Counted from the first letter of the stretch, positions 1 through 9,144 are shown. The stretch: 64,000 bases of DNA from Guptibacillus hwajinpoensis (GCF_029277305.1 NZ_CP119526.1), one strand, 5' to 3'. The notes: a model not told the origin generated them from the sequence alone. Numbers and translations are program-made.

Positions 1-46
1 TTGTATCAATGGAAGGGGTATTATTAAATTAGCGCATGGTAAAAGA

Positions 47-70
47 GGGGTCAGGTACGTACCTGACTCC
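47..70. repeat. Dispersed palindrome, GTCAG-ACGT-CTGAC family
   Basis: A near-perfect inverted repeat with core TCAGGTACGTACCTGA. Related copies occur at 2849-2874, 11263-11300 and 48201-48229, always between genes. It could act as a terminator-like hairpin or a REP-type element. Confidence 0.7.
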
Positions 71-84
71 TTTGTGGTAGAGCC

Positions 85-226
85 TTATTTAATATGCTGA
101 AGGTCTTCGTTCATTTTTTTCGATTCATGTTTGAAGTACAAATAAAATGCAAACCAGATCACGGTGTAGGTCATCAGTGCTATAGCGCCAATCGACTCCA
201 AAAGCGATTACGAGGTACGCGATCAT
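85..226 (-). pseudogene. Relic of a tiny single-TM protein, probably frameshifted
   Basis: On the minus strand one frame starts at an ATG (226) and encodes a hydrophobic beginning (MIAYLVIAFGV). A second frame continues with a hydrophobic stretch and a basic tail (MTYTVIWFAFYLYFK, then HESKK...) and stops at 85-87. The two frames join if one frameshift is assumed near 190-200. The second part resembles the intact 37-residue protein at 11124-11237 (MVTYSVMWIYLV, then a charged tail), which suggests a family of small membrane proteins. No convincing ribosome binding site was found upstream of the ATG. Function unknown; the frameshift is an inference from hydrophobicity and resemblance. Confidence 0.3.
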
Positions 227-251
227 CACTTTGCAAAAGTGTAAGGCCGTA

Positions 252-272
252 AACCGGGTGGTGACAGGCACC
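252..272. repeat. Dispersed element CCGGGTGGTGACAGGCAC, copy 1
   Basis: The string CCGGGTGGTGACAGGCAC is repeated exactly at 16531-16548, and a related reverse-oriented form (AGTGCCTGTCACT) lies at 53763-53775. All three copies are intergenic. Confidence 0.65.
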
Positions 273-325
273 ATTATACAGCCTTCGTTGAAGTAGGGAA
301 GGCCTGCGACAACAAAGTCAAAATA

Positions 326-366
326 GCCTGTTCTCCAACATGTTGGGGAACAGGCATTATTATTTT
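326..366 (+). terminator. Intrinsic-terminator-like hairpin
   Basis: The stem GCCTGTTC/GAACAGGC (326-355) with an ACATGT centre is followed by a T-rich tract. It precedes the gene starting at 485 and would insulate it from upstream transcription. Confidence 0.6.
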
Positions 367-484
367 TCTTTCAGAAAAGGAACCTTTTGGGAAATCAGAA
401 CGTAACGAATAAAGAGAATTGTTATCATGGCTAGTGGGTGCTGTGAATGAACGATTCAAAATCATGCTTATAAAGGAGGGGAAC

Positions 485-1663
485 ATGTATCAACTAATTC
501 CATTGTTAGGATTACTACTAATCTTGGTTGCGCTTATCACGCTATTTCTTAAATCAGACGAATTAGAACCATACTTATTAGTAAAACTAATCGGCTACAC
601 CATTCTTGGTGGGTTTACGTTTGAATGGAATGATTGGAAGCTTCCGCTTGGATTTCTAATTTTCTTATTGTTTTCTAGAAACATTCGAATCAACGCGAAC
701 GTGAAGAAACGAGCGGCATATATAGGACTGCTTGTTTATCTTCTATCGACCCTTATTCCATTTGTGGAAACAACCATTTTTGAATGGCCTCGAGAGATCG
801 AGTTACAGAATACGAATTTCTACAATGGGAGCTTGGTGGAAGAATGGGAGAATGTACATAACGAGTTTAGCGACTTAGAACATGGTGTGAAAATCAAACA
901 CTTCAAACTGATGATGAACGATGAAGGAGACCTGCAAGATATACAAATGGATATGGAGGAAAATGGTCATCCTCAGAATATTCATTATCGGATCAGACTT
1001 TCAGAAAATGACAAAAAGCTTATCGTGAAAAGGCAAAAGGTAGAAAGAGTGCAGTACTACCAAAACGGTGAACCACCTTACATGCAAGCGAGCTTTTTCC
1101 TTGCGCAGCTTGATCTTATCAAGAAACCGATGCTTAATCATAAAGGGATTAATTCTTATACCTTACGCTCAGATGGGCAACGCATAGGGTTCGGGATAAC
1201 AGATGGGGTAAATTATCGTATTGATACGGCAGGAAAACACAAACTGGAGAAAAGTGAGCTGCCGGTAAATGCCATTATTGTTGATGTTTGTGGTTCGAAC
1301 TGTAGCGTATATGAGCATTTTCTATTCGATGTTAGGAGTAGCAATGGTGTTTCTAAGTCAGCCGTTCTCGATGTAGCGAGTAAGGATTCTCCGGAAGTTC
1401 GTCAGTGGTTCAAAGAGCATACTGGTGACGCCATTGGCTATGAAGAAAATGGGGAGCACGTTCTAATAACGGATGGTAAGAAGAAGAAGGTAACGGATGA
1501 AGAATATAACCGTGCTTTGAAGGAAACGCCACTAATCGATTACCAACAGAATGAGAACATGTGGCAAGTAACAGTTAAGAATCCGTATGGAGAAGCGCCT
1601 CATGTGATGAGGTTTACGTTAGAAGATCAGGAGCGAGAGGTTATGGAAGTACTTTTCGAATGA
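485..1663 (+). CDS. Hypothetical membrane protein with large soluble C-terminal region
   Basis: 392 residues from the ATG at 485, chosen because a strong AAAGGAGGGG lies 4-13 bases upstream; the frame stays open upstream to a TTG at 419, but that start has no good ribosome binding site. Four hydrophobic segments fill the first 95 residues (about 1-22, 31-45, 52-64 and 77-95). The remaining 300 residues are hydrophilic, rich in charged residues and beta-prone, with a Cys pair (VCGSNC). No family was recognised. The 3' end (PHVM.FTL...ERE) reappears as a relic at 4752-4841, so a second copy of this gene once existed nearby. Function unknown; membrane-anchored sensor or assembly protein are both possible. 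Confidence 0.8.
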   Translation: MYQLIPLLGLLLILVALITLFLKSDELEPYLLVKLIGYTILGGFTFEWNDWKLPLGFLIFLLFSRNIRINANVKKRAAYIGLLVYLLSTLIPFVETTIFEWPREIELQNTNFYNGSLVEEWENVHNEFSDLEHGVKIKHFKLMMNDEGDLQDIQMDMEENGHPQNIHYRIRLSENDKKLIVKRQKVERVQYYQNGEPPYMQASFFLAQLDLIKKPMLNHKGINSYTLRSDGQRIGFGITDGVNYRIDTAGKHKLEKSELPVNAIIVDVCGSNCSVYEHFLFDVRSSNGVSKSAVLDVASKDSPEVRQWFKEHTGDAIGYEENGEHVLITDGKKKKVTDEEYNRALKETPLIDYQQNENMWQVTVKNPYGEAPHVMRFTLEDQEREVMEVLFE

Positions 1664-1819
1664 TTGTTTGATTGATTGGAGCACTAAATAGGGTTCTGGG
1701 GTTATATATCATTGAAACTATCCTTTTTTGCTATAATTCATAACACCTATGCAGTGGTAGATTTATTCGCAGGTAAGAAAAGGATAGCTAAATGATTTTT
1801 AATGAATTTCTGTACATCT

Positions 1820-2062
1820 TCATTGGTGGTGGATTTCTGCGAATTCAACGATTGGATCGACGCGAAAACAATACGGCTTCACCTCTTTAAACGAACACAT
1901 TACTCGATCAGATGATTCATCAAAAAATACGATTGCATAATCATCATCATCTTCTGACCAGACGCGCTGACCAAATGGTAGCGAATCTTCGTGTTGAAGA
2001 GTTACGTTTTCAATATCGAATGTTGAATGAATCCACTCTAATACACGCTCATGAGCTTCCAT
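1820..2062 (-). CDS. Hypothetical acidic 80-residue protein
   Basis: The ATG at 2062 is preceded by AGGAGG about 8 bases upstream on the minus strand, which supports a real gene. The protein is small, acidic and soluble (central run SEDDDD), with no signal peptide or membrane segment, and contains two Cys and several aromatic residues. It stands alone, convergent with the gene ending at 1663. No family was recognised and function is unknown. Confidence 0.65.
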   Translation of the reverse strand: MEAHERVLEWIHSTFDIENVTLQHEDSLPFGQRVWSEDDDDYAIVFFDESSDRVMCSFKEVKPYCFRVDPIVEFAEIHHQ

Positions 2063-2476
2063 GATTTAACCTCCTGTACTTATGACTACAAATACTGTTA
2101 CCCGTATTGAAAAGAGGTTAAGCTTGTTTTTATTTTGATCTGGAAGCAGAGAGAGGTTTGATTGCGTTTAAGTAGGCTGAAAAAGATGGGGATCGAAAAT
2201 GATCATGATATGGGATAAAGCTTTTAGTCAAGGTGCTTGAGCAAGCATTTTCTAATTCTAAATCTCATTGAAAATGACAAGTATTTAAACCACTCAATCA
2301 TTTTTTTAGACTTGAAAAGAGTACGATGGGCTTAGTGAATTCACGAAGTTCATCTGGTTATTTATGGTAAAAATTGCAGGGGATCGCAAAGAGTCATTCC
2401 CTCATTGGGCAGTTCAAATAGGTTATTACATAATATTAGTAAAGAAGGATGAAGCGGTATCGACTCTAAAAAATTC
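2063..2476. other. Intergenic region without recognisable gene
   Basis: About 410 bases, AT-rich, with no open frame that has both a start and a ribosome binding site. It presumably holds the promoter for the minus-strand gene ending at 1820. Nothing else is seen. Confidence 0.5.
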
Positions 2477-2743
2477 ATGCATATACTAGGTTACACAATG
2501 TTAGGATCATGGCTGTTGCACTTTATTGTTTATGCCATCATTGATGAAGATCCAGTCGTTTATGTAACAAAAGAAATAGTCCAAGGAATCCTTTTTATAC
2601 TAGTCGTCACTCCGATCTATTTCGTTATTGTTAATCTTTTCTATAAGGGTAAAAGATAGATTGTATTGATAATCTTGACCTCACTTGGAGTCCTATCAAT
2701 CGCTATCATTTTCATAGATTACTTTTTAGGTTCTTCTCACTAA
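2477..2743 (+). pseudogene. Small membrane protein interrupted by an in-frame TAG
   Basis: The frame from the ATG at 2477 encodes 60 residues with two hydrophobic segments, ends at TAG 2657-2659, and then continues in the same frame for 27 more codons to TAA 2741-2743. The continuation is again strongly hydrophobic (LIILTSLGVLSIAIIF), so the natural product was probably an 88-89-residue protein with three membrane segments. A true terminator follows at 2781-2817, after the second stop, which fits the longer gene. There is no strong ribosome binding site close to the ATG (GAAGGATG lies about 25 bases upstream). Either a nonsense mutation or a truncated but expressed protein. No family recognised. 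Confidence 0.5.
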
Positions 2744-2780
2744 AGTGTTTGTGTAGTTGTAAAGAGTAATGAAATGATAA

Positions 2781-2817
2781 GAGCTTGGAATGGCATTGCG
2801 CCTCCAAGCTCTTTTTT
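2781..2817 (+). terminator. Intrinsic terminator
   Basis: Perfect 9-base stem GAGCTTGGA/TCCAAGCTC followed by TTTTTT. It closes the small membrane protein unit 2477-2743. Confidence 0.8.
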
Positions 2818-2848
2818 ATATCTGGTTGGTTTGTGAATTTCTATTTCA

Positions 2849-2874
2849 GGGGGTCAGACACGTGCCTGACCCCC
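2849..2874. repeat. Dispersed palindrome at 3' end of cotA copy 1
   Basis: GGGTCAGACACGTGCCTGAC with flanking G and C runs, five bases beyond the cotA stop. The equivalent element sits at the same place after the second cotA copy (11263-11300), so it was duplicated with the gene. It can also form a terminator-like hairpin for minus-strand transcription. Confidence 0.7.
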
Positions 2875-2878
2875 CTTC

Positions 2879-4403
2879 TTATCCTTTACCCACAACAACG
2901 TAAGGACGCATCATTTCGTAATCTTCATGTTCGAGAATATGACAGTGCCACGCGAATAATCCAGGGTAAGGTTCAAACTTCATGATGATCCGGGTGATTT
3001 CCTTAGGATTTGCTCTTACTGTATCCTTCCATCCCTGCTCATTCAGTGCGGGTTTCACCCGTTTTCCTGATGGAACGATTCTTCCTTCGTTCTCATAGAT
3101 CTCGGCATCAAAGGGCTGCCGATCCAGAATTTGAAACTTAACGAGATGAAGGTGAATAGGGTGTGTTGCATTTGAAACATTCACTAGACTCCAGATCTCC
3201 ACATCGCCTAAGCGAGGCTTTTCAGTAATCGGATCAGTCCACAGCTCATTGTTTAATAGGTGGATGGAGCGTCCGTATTCATCTGGTCGCATGCTGAGGA
3301 GAAGGTTTCTCTCATTGTTGGATTGTACTGGATTCATCTCATGATAGTTTGATAAGTAGTGTGGGACATTACTATGATCAGGAGAAGAGAGGTGTTTCTT
3401 TACACGAAACTGCATAACAACACCGGTTGTTTTCGGGTTCGGTAATTTCCCTTGAGGAAAAGGAGAAGCAGTGTCATTTCTCATAACGATCTCCTCACCT
3501 GCAGAAGAACTGAAATCAATGACCACATCCGCACGCTCTGCCGGCGCAAGTAACAAGTTCGTTACAGGCACAGGATGTTCCAACAACCCTTGATCCGTTC
3601 CAACTTGAAGAAAAGGTAGATCGTTCGAAAGCGATAATCCATAAAACCGCGCGTTCGCACCATTCAAAATCCGAAATCGGTACTTCCGAGGCTCAACCTC
3701 AAGATAAGGCCATACCTTCCCATTAACAAGATTCGTCTTCCCGAAAAAGTCAGGTAAAACAGAAGGATCAACACCTTCAACAGGCGGAGTACGTTCCGCT
3801 GGATAATACAGTGATCCATCCGCACGAAAAGACCGATCCTGTAAGACGAGCGGGATATCAAACTCACCATCCGGTAACCCGAGTGACATCTCTTCTTCAT
3901 CATGAACAATATACATTCCAGCAAGCCCCGCATAGATGTTCAACCGGGTAATACCCATCGCATGATCATGATACCAGAGGTTCGTCGCAGCCTGATCGTT
4001 CGGATACTCGTAAACAGCATTTGTAAAGTAACGCCCTACCTGTTGAAACCTAGGAGTAAACCACGCCTCAGGATACCCATCACTCGTATCAGGCGTCACC
4101 CCACCATGAAGGTGAACGACTGTCCGCACTTCAGGAGCCCCATGAACCGTCGTATCAATCGGAAGGAAATGCTTCTCCAAGCGCACTTCTCCACAGAACG
4201 CGAATCGGCTGCCTTCGAAACACATGAAACGTAGGCCCTGGAAACAGACCGTTGTACCCCCATATTCGCGTCGGAGGTAGATCTCGATGGAGTTTCTGCA
4301 TGCTTTCTCTCATTGTTACTTCATAATAAGGAACCTTGTTCTTGATCATAAGAGGCTGAATCACTGCAATGACGGGGAGACGATCCACAAATTTTTGGAG
4401 CAT
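2879..4403 (-). pseudogene. cotA: Spore coat multicopper oxidase CotA, copy 1, frameshifted
   Basis: CotA is a laccase/bilirubin oxidase of the outer spore coat. The start at 4403 (MLQKFVDRLP) has AAAGGAGATG upstream and matches the CotA N-terminus. All four copper-binding motifs are present: HLHGG, WYHDH, HPIHLHL and HCHILEHEDYEMM. Relative to copy 2, two bases are missing near 4180, so the reading frame breaks after ...VLWRSAL; the first frame stops at 4155 and the rest continues in another frame to the stop at 2879. A further 12-base in-frame loss removes DHGA after VHGA, probably by slippage between short repeats. Length without the frameshift would be about 507 residues, normal for CotA. 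Probably inactive, unless the shift is an assembly error. Confidence 0.85.
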
Positions 4404-4436
4404 GTGTGCATCTCCTTTCAAAGCGGTGCTTTGGTT

Positions 4437-4445
4437 TATCATATG
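4437..4445 (-). promoter_or_regulatory. Possible sigma-K -10 element of cotA copy 1
   Basis: CATATGATA on the minus strand fits the sigma-K -10 consensus CATANNNTA, 34 bases before the start codon; B. subtilis cotA is sigma-K dependent. No clear -35 AC is found at 16-17 bases, so support is limited. The same element is conserved at 12871-12879. Confidence 0.4.
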
Positions 4446-4483
4446 TTTTTGAGGTGAGATCTTTCTTGGTTGAGGGGAATCAT

Positions 4484-4617
4484 GGAGACGATTCCCATGA
4501 TTTTTTTGGTGTGGGGTGTTTAGAATGATTCTAGTTAGCTAATAAAATGTGAATTTGGCAAATATATTTCGATTTTGGACAATAAAAGAATCATAGAGAC
4601 AGTTCTCATGATTCTTT
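4484..4617. repeat. Two related small hairpins upstream of cotA copy 1
   Basis: GAATCATGGAGACGATTCCC followed by ATGATT (from 4484) and GAATCATAGAGACAGTTCTC followed by ATGATTC (from 4589) are versions of one palindrome (AATCAT...ATGATT). A third version lies near 12911-12936 upstream of copy 2. Role unknown. Confidence 0.5.
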
Positions 4618-4751
4618 CAATCCACCTATACGAGCATAAGAAAGACCAGTCGGCTATATACGTTAGTATTTAGCTAGGCTGTTATTAAATAGAAGAGCAA
4701 TTAACAGAACTGTCCACCATGATTCATAGCATCAAGGTTCGATAATGAGTA

Positions 4752-4841
4752 GGAAAGTCGTTTCAGGATGACATCCCTCATGTGATGACGTTTACGTTGA
4801 ATGGTGATGAGCGGGAGGTCGTAGAGATTCATTTTAAATAG
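4752..4841 (+). pseudogene. 3'-end relic of a paralogue of the gene at 485-1663
   Basis: In frame, 4776-4841 encodes PHVMTFTLNGDEREVVEIHF then K and a stop, closely matching the C-terminus of the 485-1663 protein (PHVMRFTLEDQEREVMEVLF then E and a stop). No start or upstream domain is present. It therefore looks like the tail of a deleted second copy, left between cotA copy 1 and the ATP-grasp gene. Confidence 0.6.
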
Positions 4842-4949
4842 TGGGAAGTCGAATCTTCTATAGATTTGATATTTCCAAATCATTCCACTTCGACCAGGCA
4901 CACCTCTGCCACTCTTCGTAATAGAGTAAAGGGAAAGGGGCAGATACTT

Positions 4950-6053
4950 GTGAGCGATCAATATCTAGGTATTATCCTTCCCAAAACGACTTATGAAGCG
5001 ATGCCTGGATTACAGGGTGGCACGTTAGGGATGTTTATGATTTGGGAAAAGGCAGCGAGAGAAGTTGGTCTCATTCCGTGTTACTTCCGTTTCTTTGAAG
5101 TTCAACCGGGAGTGTCTACCTTAAAAGCATACGTGTTCGAACATCAGGCGTTTGTTCTGAAAGAAGTTCCTGCGCCAAAAGTGATTTATACTAGGGTTCT
5201 CGATGTTCTGCCTGTTTATCGTTCGCGTATTAAATCGCTAATGAGCAAGGGACACATCGTTTATAATGTGCCGAACTATGACGTGGAGAAATACAAAGTC
5301 CACCAAATTCTTCTTAAGCATCCTGGGATTAAAAATCATTTGCCTCAAACTGAGTTGTTTACCGTCGAGAACTTAAATAAGATGGCTTCTACTCATAAGC
5401 AACTTATACTGAAGAAAAGCTACGGAGAATTTGGTATGGGGGCGATGAAACTAGAGCGTGTGAAAAGTGGATGGTGTCTTTCTTATAAAACAGATGGCGA
5501 TAAAGAAGTGAAACAAGTGGTTTTCAAACAAGTGATACCTTCTTTACTAATCAAGCGGCTTCGTTCACATACGTATATGATTCAAGAGATGATTCCACTT
5601 GCAGACTACAAAGGCAATCCTTTTGATTTAAGAGTTGCAGTGCAAAAGAATGGGAGAGGGGAATTCCAGGTATCTGGCATCATGTGTAAAGTCGCTCGCG
5701 GAAAAGATTTTCTTACGAATGGAGCACAGGGTGGCACAACGTATACGTTTGAAGAAGTGGCAAGACACTCACATCCTACGATTCCATATCAAACCCTCGT
5801 TAATAGTATTTCTCAGTTTTCCCTTCAAACAGCGAAAGCCCTTGATCACCACTTTCCTCTTCTCGCTGATTTAGGCTTCGATATTGGTCTAAACAAACAA
5901 GGAAAGCCCTACTTTATCGAGTGTAATTTTATATCAGATTATGTGAGCGGCTTGTTTATCGATGGGCAATTAATTCACCAACCGTGGGAAGCTGTCTTTC
6001 GTACCCCAATCGAATACGGCAAGTATTTAACTGATCGTGCAAGCAACTCATAA
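4950..6053 (+). CDS. YheC/YheD-family ATP-grasp protein (spore coat-associated)
   Basis: 367 residues from the GTG at 4950, preceded by AAAGGGG about 9 bases upstream; the frame is open to 4866 but without a ribosome binding site. The family (YheC/YheD, endospore coat-associated) has an ATP-grasp fold, which normally forms an amide bond using ATP. Visible features are the N-terminal LGIILPKT segment, a central lysine-rich ATP-binding strand (LILKKSYGEFGMG), QEMIPLADYKGNPFDLRV, and a C-terminal metal-binding end (GFDIGLN...PYFIECN). A second, quite different member lies at 9145-10482. B. subtilis also has paired yheC-yheD. Substrate unknown. Confidence 0.85.
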   Translation: MSDQYLGIILPKTTYEAMPGLQGGTLGMFMIWEKAAREVGLIPCYFRFFEVQPGVSTLKAYVFEHQAFVLKEVPAPKVIYTRVLDVLPVYRSRIKSLMSKGHIVYNVPNYDVEKYKVHQILLKHPGIKNHLPQTELFTVENLNKMASTHKQLILKKSYGEFGMGAMKLERVKSGWCLSYKTDGDKEVKQVVFKQVIPSLLIKRLRSHTYMIQEMIPLADYKGNPFDLRVAVQKNGRGEFQVSGIMCKVARGKDFLTNGAQGGTTYTFEEVARHSHPTIPYQTLVNSISQFSLQTAKALDHHFPLLADLGFDIGLNKQGKPYFIECNFISDYVSGLFIDGQLIHQPWEAVFRTPIEYGKYLTDRASNS

Positions 6054-6123
6054 GAAAAAAGGTTGATCAAATGCAGATAAAGGGTTTCGTTTTAAGATGC
6101 ATAACTTATAACTGATATTAACA

Positions 6124-6154
6124 ATGTCCTGTGAATTGACACAGGGCATTTTGC
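6124..6154 (+). terminator. Intrinsic terminator of the 4950-6053 gene
   Basis: Stem ATGTCCTGTG/CACAGGGCAT followed by TTTTG. The remaining 300 bases before 6463 show no further gene. Confidence 0.7.
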
Positions 6155-6462
6155 TTTAATATCAACGTTCCCCAGGCTTCAAAGGAGCAAATGGTAAAGG
6201 GTTAATATTGAATGTCGTTATTCTGTTTAAGGAAAAGAATGTTGAAGACTCAGTCAAAAGCAATCATAGCTCAAATATATATTTATAAAATACTTTCGTG
6301 AGAATTAGTAAAGTGATGTGGGAAGCAATATGAAGGTTAACAACACTTAGGTTTTGGCTGCTCATATAGGGGAAGAGTATAAAAAAAATGGTCCTAATAT
6401 GTTGGTTATCTAAAAATTAGTAGATTGATTAATCGTTAAAATTGAAGATAGGGGAGAAAGCA

Positions 6463-7359
6463 TTGAAGTCAAAAAGAAAATTAACATTGTACATCGCTTT
6501 GGCAAGTTTAGTGATATTTTTAACATGGGGAATGGTGGAGCCTTACACCATTGATGTGGAAAAGGAAGAAGCTATAATTCCTAATCTTCCTAAAAGCTGG
6601 GAAGGGAAAAAGATCATTGCTTTAGCTGATTTTCAAGTAGGTATGTGGCTAGATAATGCAAGAAATATGGAAGGTATAGTGGATAGGGTGATAGAAAGGA
6701 AACCGGATGCAGTGGTCCTGCTTGGGGATTATGTCTACCATTCCGTAAACGACCATCAAAGTGAGATGGAGAAGGTACAATCTTATTTGAAACCTCTCAC
6801 AGATGAAGACATTCCTGTTTATGCAGTTCTGGGCAATCATGACTATAATATGAGTGCTCGTAAGGTGAAGCCCAACATGGATACAGCAGAACGGGTGAAG
6901 GAAAAGCTAAGGGAAATCGACATCGAAATTTTGCACAATCGTTCGGTATCTCTGGAAACAGAAAATTCCGAGGAAGCACTTTATATTACAGGTATCGGTG
7001 CTCGGTGGCCCGAAAAAGATAATTTCTTCCTTGCATTTGAAGACCTAGCTGATGAAGAAGCGCGTTTTGTGATCATGCATAATCCTGAAACGTTTGATGA
7101 TATTCCACAGAGAGACGCGCCAACCGCGGTCGCTGGTCATACTCATGGCGGTCAAATTCGTATTCCTTTTACACCTCATTGGTCATGGAAGAATCTTATT
7201 ACCAAAGGCGAAGCACATGTAGATGGTTGGACAAAAGAAGGGTATGGAAATGAAGAGAACAACCTTTATGTCAATCGGGGCGTGGGAGTGAGCATTATTC
7301 CGATAAGGTTCAACAATCCTCCAGAAATTACAGAGTTCCATTTATCGGGAAAGGATTAA
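6463..7359 (+). CDS. Membrane-anchored metallophosphoesterase, YkuE-like
   Basis: 298 residues from the TTG at 6463, with GATAGGGGAG 8-17 bases upstream (the frame also opens at a TTG at 6442, which lacks a site). One N-terminal hydrophobic segment (about 6-24) anchors a calcineurin-like phosphoesterase domain facing outside. Motifs seen: GDYVYH (88-93), GNHDY (124-128), HN (206-207) and GHTHGGQ (225-231). The first family motif, normally DxH, reads ADFQ (55-58), so one metal-ligand His is replaced by Gln. YkuE-type enzymes are metal-dependent phosphatases of the cell surface. Single-gene unit closed by the terminator at 7464. Confidence 0.85.
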   Translation: MKSKRKLTLYIALASLVIFLTWGMVEPYTIDVEKEEAIIPNLPKSWEGKKIIALADFQVGMWLDNARNMEGIVDRVIERKPDAVVLLGDYVYHSVNDHQSEMEKVQSYLKPLTDEDIPVYAVLGNHDYNMSARKVKPNMDTAERVKEKLREIDIEILHNRSVSLETENSEEALYITGIGARWPEKDNFFLAFEDLADEEARFVIMHNPETFDDIPQRDAPTAVAGHTHGGQIRIPFTPHWSWKNLITKGEAHVDGWTKEGYGNEENNLYVNRGVGVSIIPIRFNNPPEITEFHLSGKD

Positions 7360-7463
7360 AATTCACTCTAATATATCTCTAAATCAAATCTTCTAGAAAA
7401 GGGAGCGCTTGCTCAATAATGGAAAGACATGATCTAAAGAACGATCAGTTCCAATCCAAGGCA

Positions 7464-7498
7464 AAAGACTCGTCAATTGGCGAGTCTTTATCTTTTTT
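7464..7498. terminator. Bidirectional terminator between phosphoesterase and Mur-ligase genes
   Basis: Stem AAGACTCG/CGAGTCTT with loop TCAATTGG, followed by TATCTTTTTT on the plus strand and by TTTTG on the minus strand. It serves the two convergent genes. Confidence 0.8.
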
Positions 7499-7560
7499 AG
7501 GAAGGTCTCGCAAAGTCAAATGGATTTTACACTTCAAAACGGAACCCCTTAAAATGCTAA

Positions 7561-8958
7561 TCAGTCTTTCTTTGCGTTTGCCACTAACGCTTGTAACGTG
7601 TTAGTAAACGATCTTCGCATCGATGTTTTTAAGAGAATCGACGTGTTAGGCGATGCGACTTGATTCAATAGTGCGAGCAACTCCGATTGTGTGGTAATCA
7701 TGTGGATGGCTGAAGGGTTCATCCCTAGCTTGGCCGCTTCACTACAAATCGGAAGGGCGTTTTTCCCAACAGCGATGAGAAGATCCACTTTCTTTTTGGC
7801 GACAAGCGAGCCGACTTTTCGGTGCTCTTGTTCCGCGTAAGAACCAAGCTCTTCTATTTCGCCTATCACCGCAACGGTCTTTCTTCCTTGTGCAGTTTCG
7901 ACGAGAACTTCTAACGCCGCTTCGATGGAAGTTGGGTTTGTGTTCCAGGTGTCATCAATGAGTAAGCTACCTTTTCTTCCTTCATGGAATTGCAAATGAC
8001 TTTTGATATGATGAAATGACTTAAGACGACGTATCGCATCTTGTATCCTTACACCTGTAAGAGACGAAGCAATAATCGCTGCTAGTGCATTCGAAACATT
8101 GTGCGTCCCAAAGCCCGGCACAAAACAAGCGTATTCTCCATCTCGACAAAGGAATTTGAAGTCCATCCCTTGTTTTTCAAGGTTAAAGGTGATGGAATGT
8201 GCACGAAAATGCGCAGACGAATCCTTGCCATAATAAATAACCTTACCGCTGAACGAACGTAAATCAAGGTTTCGAATCGTTTCATCATCTCGATTCAAAA
8301 TAATCGTTCCGTTCTTCCCGACGGCTTCCAGCATATATGCTTTTTCCTTAATATAAGCATCTTGGCTTCTAAATCCTTCGATATGGTCTGTCCCAATGGC
8401 GGTGATGATTCCGATTTGAGGACGGAAATAATGAGCCGAATACAGTAATTGGTTCGGACCCGATACCCCCATTTCAAAGACAGCTCTGTCTGTTGTATCA
8501 TCAATCTCCAATAAATAATCGAGGTTTCTTGCTAAGCCATTATGACTTAATTTTGTACTTACAACGCTGTGTCTTTGCTTCAAAATCCACGTAATCATTT
8601 CTTTTGTGGTTGTTTTTCCACATGTTCCTGTTACGCCGATGACCGGAATTTGAAATAAGCTTCGATAATAGGAGACAAATCGGTAATAAGCCTTTTTCAC
8701 GTTTTCCACATAAATTACCGTAACATCTTTTCTCACATTTTTAAGTGCTTTCGGGTTTGAGGTAACAACGGTTATATTGTTTACGCCTGATGGTAAAGGT
8801 AAGGCGGATTTTCTCTTAAGAATAAACACTAGCGAATGATCCGTAATGAGGTGCTCTCCATATTTCGCAGCGTTTTTAATTGTTTTCGTTGTACTTCCAG
8901 AAATAACTCTTCCTTCTAGTAGAGGAATAATCTGATGTAATGGAAGGTTTTTCATCAT
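7561..8958 (-). CDS. MurF-like Mur ligase family protein
   Basis: 465 residues. Mur ligases form amide bonds through an acyl-phosphate using ATP. The P-loop GVTGTCGKTTTK (108-119), the VFEMGVS segment, GTDHIEGF, the NALAAI helix and the MurF-like DDTWNTNPTSIEAAL motif are all present, so the core looks catalytically complete. The N-terminal substrate domain is short and diverged, and the genome must have a normal murF elsewhere, so this is probably a paralogue with another substrate. It lies between two ATP-grasp genes that read the other way. The start ATGATG has only a weak upstream AGTAGG. The final step of muropeptide synthesis cannot be excluded as its role. Confidence 0.8.
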   Translation of the reverse strand: MMKNLPLHQIIPLLEGRVISGSTTKTIKNAAKYGEHLITDHSLVFILKRKSALPLPSGVNNITVVTSNPKALKNVRKDVTVIYVENVKKAYYRFVSYYRSLFQIPVIGVTGTCGKTTTKEMITWILKQRHSVVSTKLSHNGLARNLDYLLEIDDTTDRAVFEMGVSGPNQLLYSAHYFRPQIGIITAIGTDHIEGFRSQDAYIKEKAYMLEAVGKNGTIILNRDDETIRNLDLRSFSGKVIYYGKDSSAHFRAHSITFNLEKQGMDFKFLCRDGEYACFVPGFGTHNVSNALAAIIASSLTGVRIQDAIRRLKSFHHIKSHLQFHEGRKGSLLIDDTWNTNPTSIEAALEVLVETAQGRKTVAVIGEIEELGSYAEQEHRKVGSLVAKKKVDLLIAVGKNALPICSEAAKLGMNPSAIHMITTQSELLALLNQVASPNTSILLKTSMRRSFTNTLQALVANAKKD

Positions 8959-9144
8959 TAACCTACTCTCTTAATTGACTTCTATGTATCCTATTCGGAC
9001 TACTAGAATTCTGTAAGGGCAAATCCATTTTCTTTTCCTTCCCAACGTTAGGTAGCACATTCCTATTTAATACCAAAAGCATATACTACTTCAGTAGCTA
9101 AACAGATACGGTCTGTGAATTGCACATTGGAGCGGGGGAGTAGG

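Larger units (their letters stand above)
2849..4600. repeat. Long direct repeat, copy 1 (cotA plus flanks)
   Basis: This segment matches 11263-13034 in the same orientation: the 3' palindrome, the whole cotA gene and upstream DNA including TTCTAGTTAGCTAATAAAAT and TATATTTCGATTTTGGACAA. Identity is high throughout by eye, with scattered substitutions and small indels. The two copies lie about 8.4 kb apart and are large enough for homologous recombination. Confidence 0.85.

Noticed and set aside
7419..7604. 61-codon plus-strand frame before the Mur-ligase gene
   Set aside because: It runs through the bidirectional terminator and into the antisense of the Mur-ligase gene, and its composition is not protein-like.
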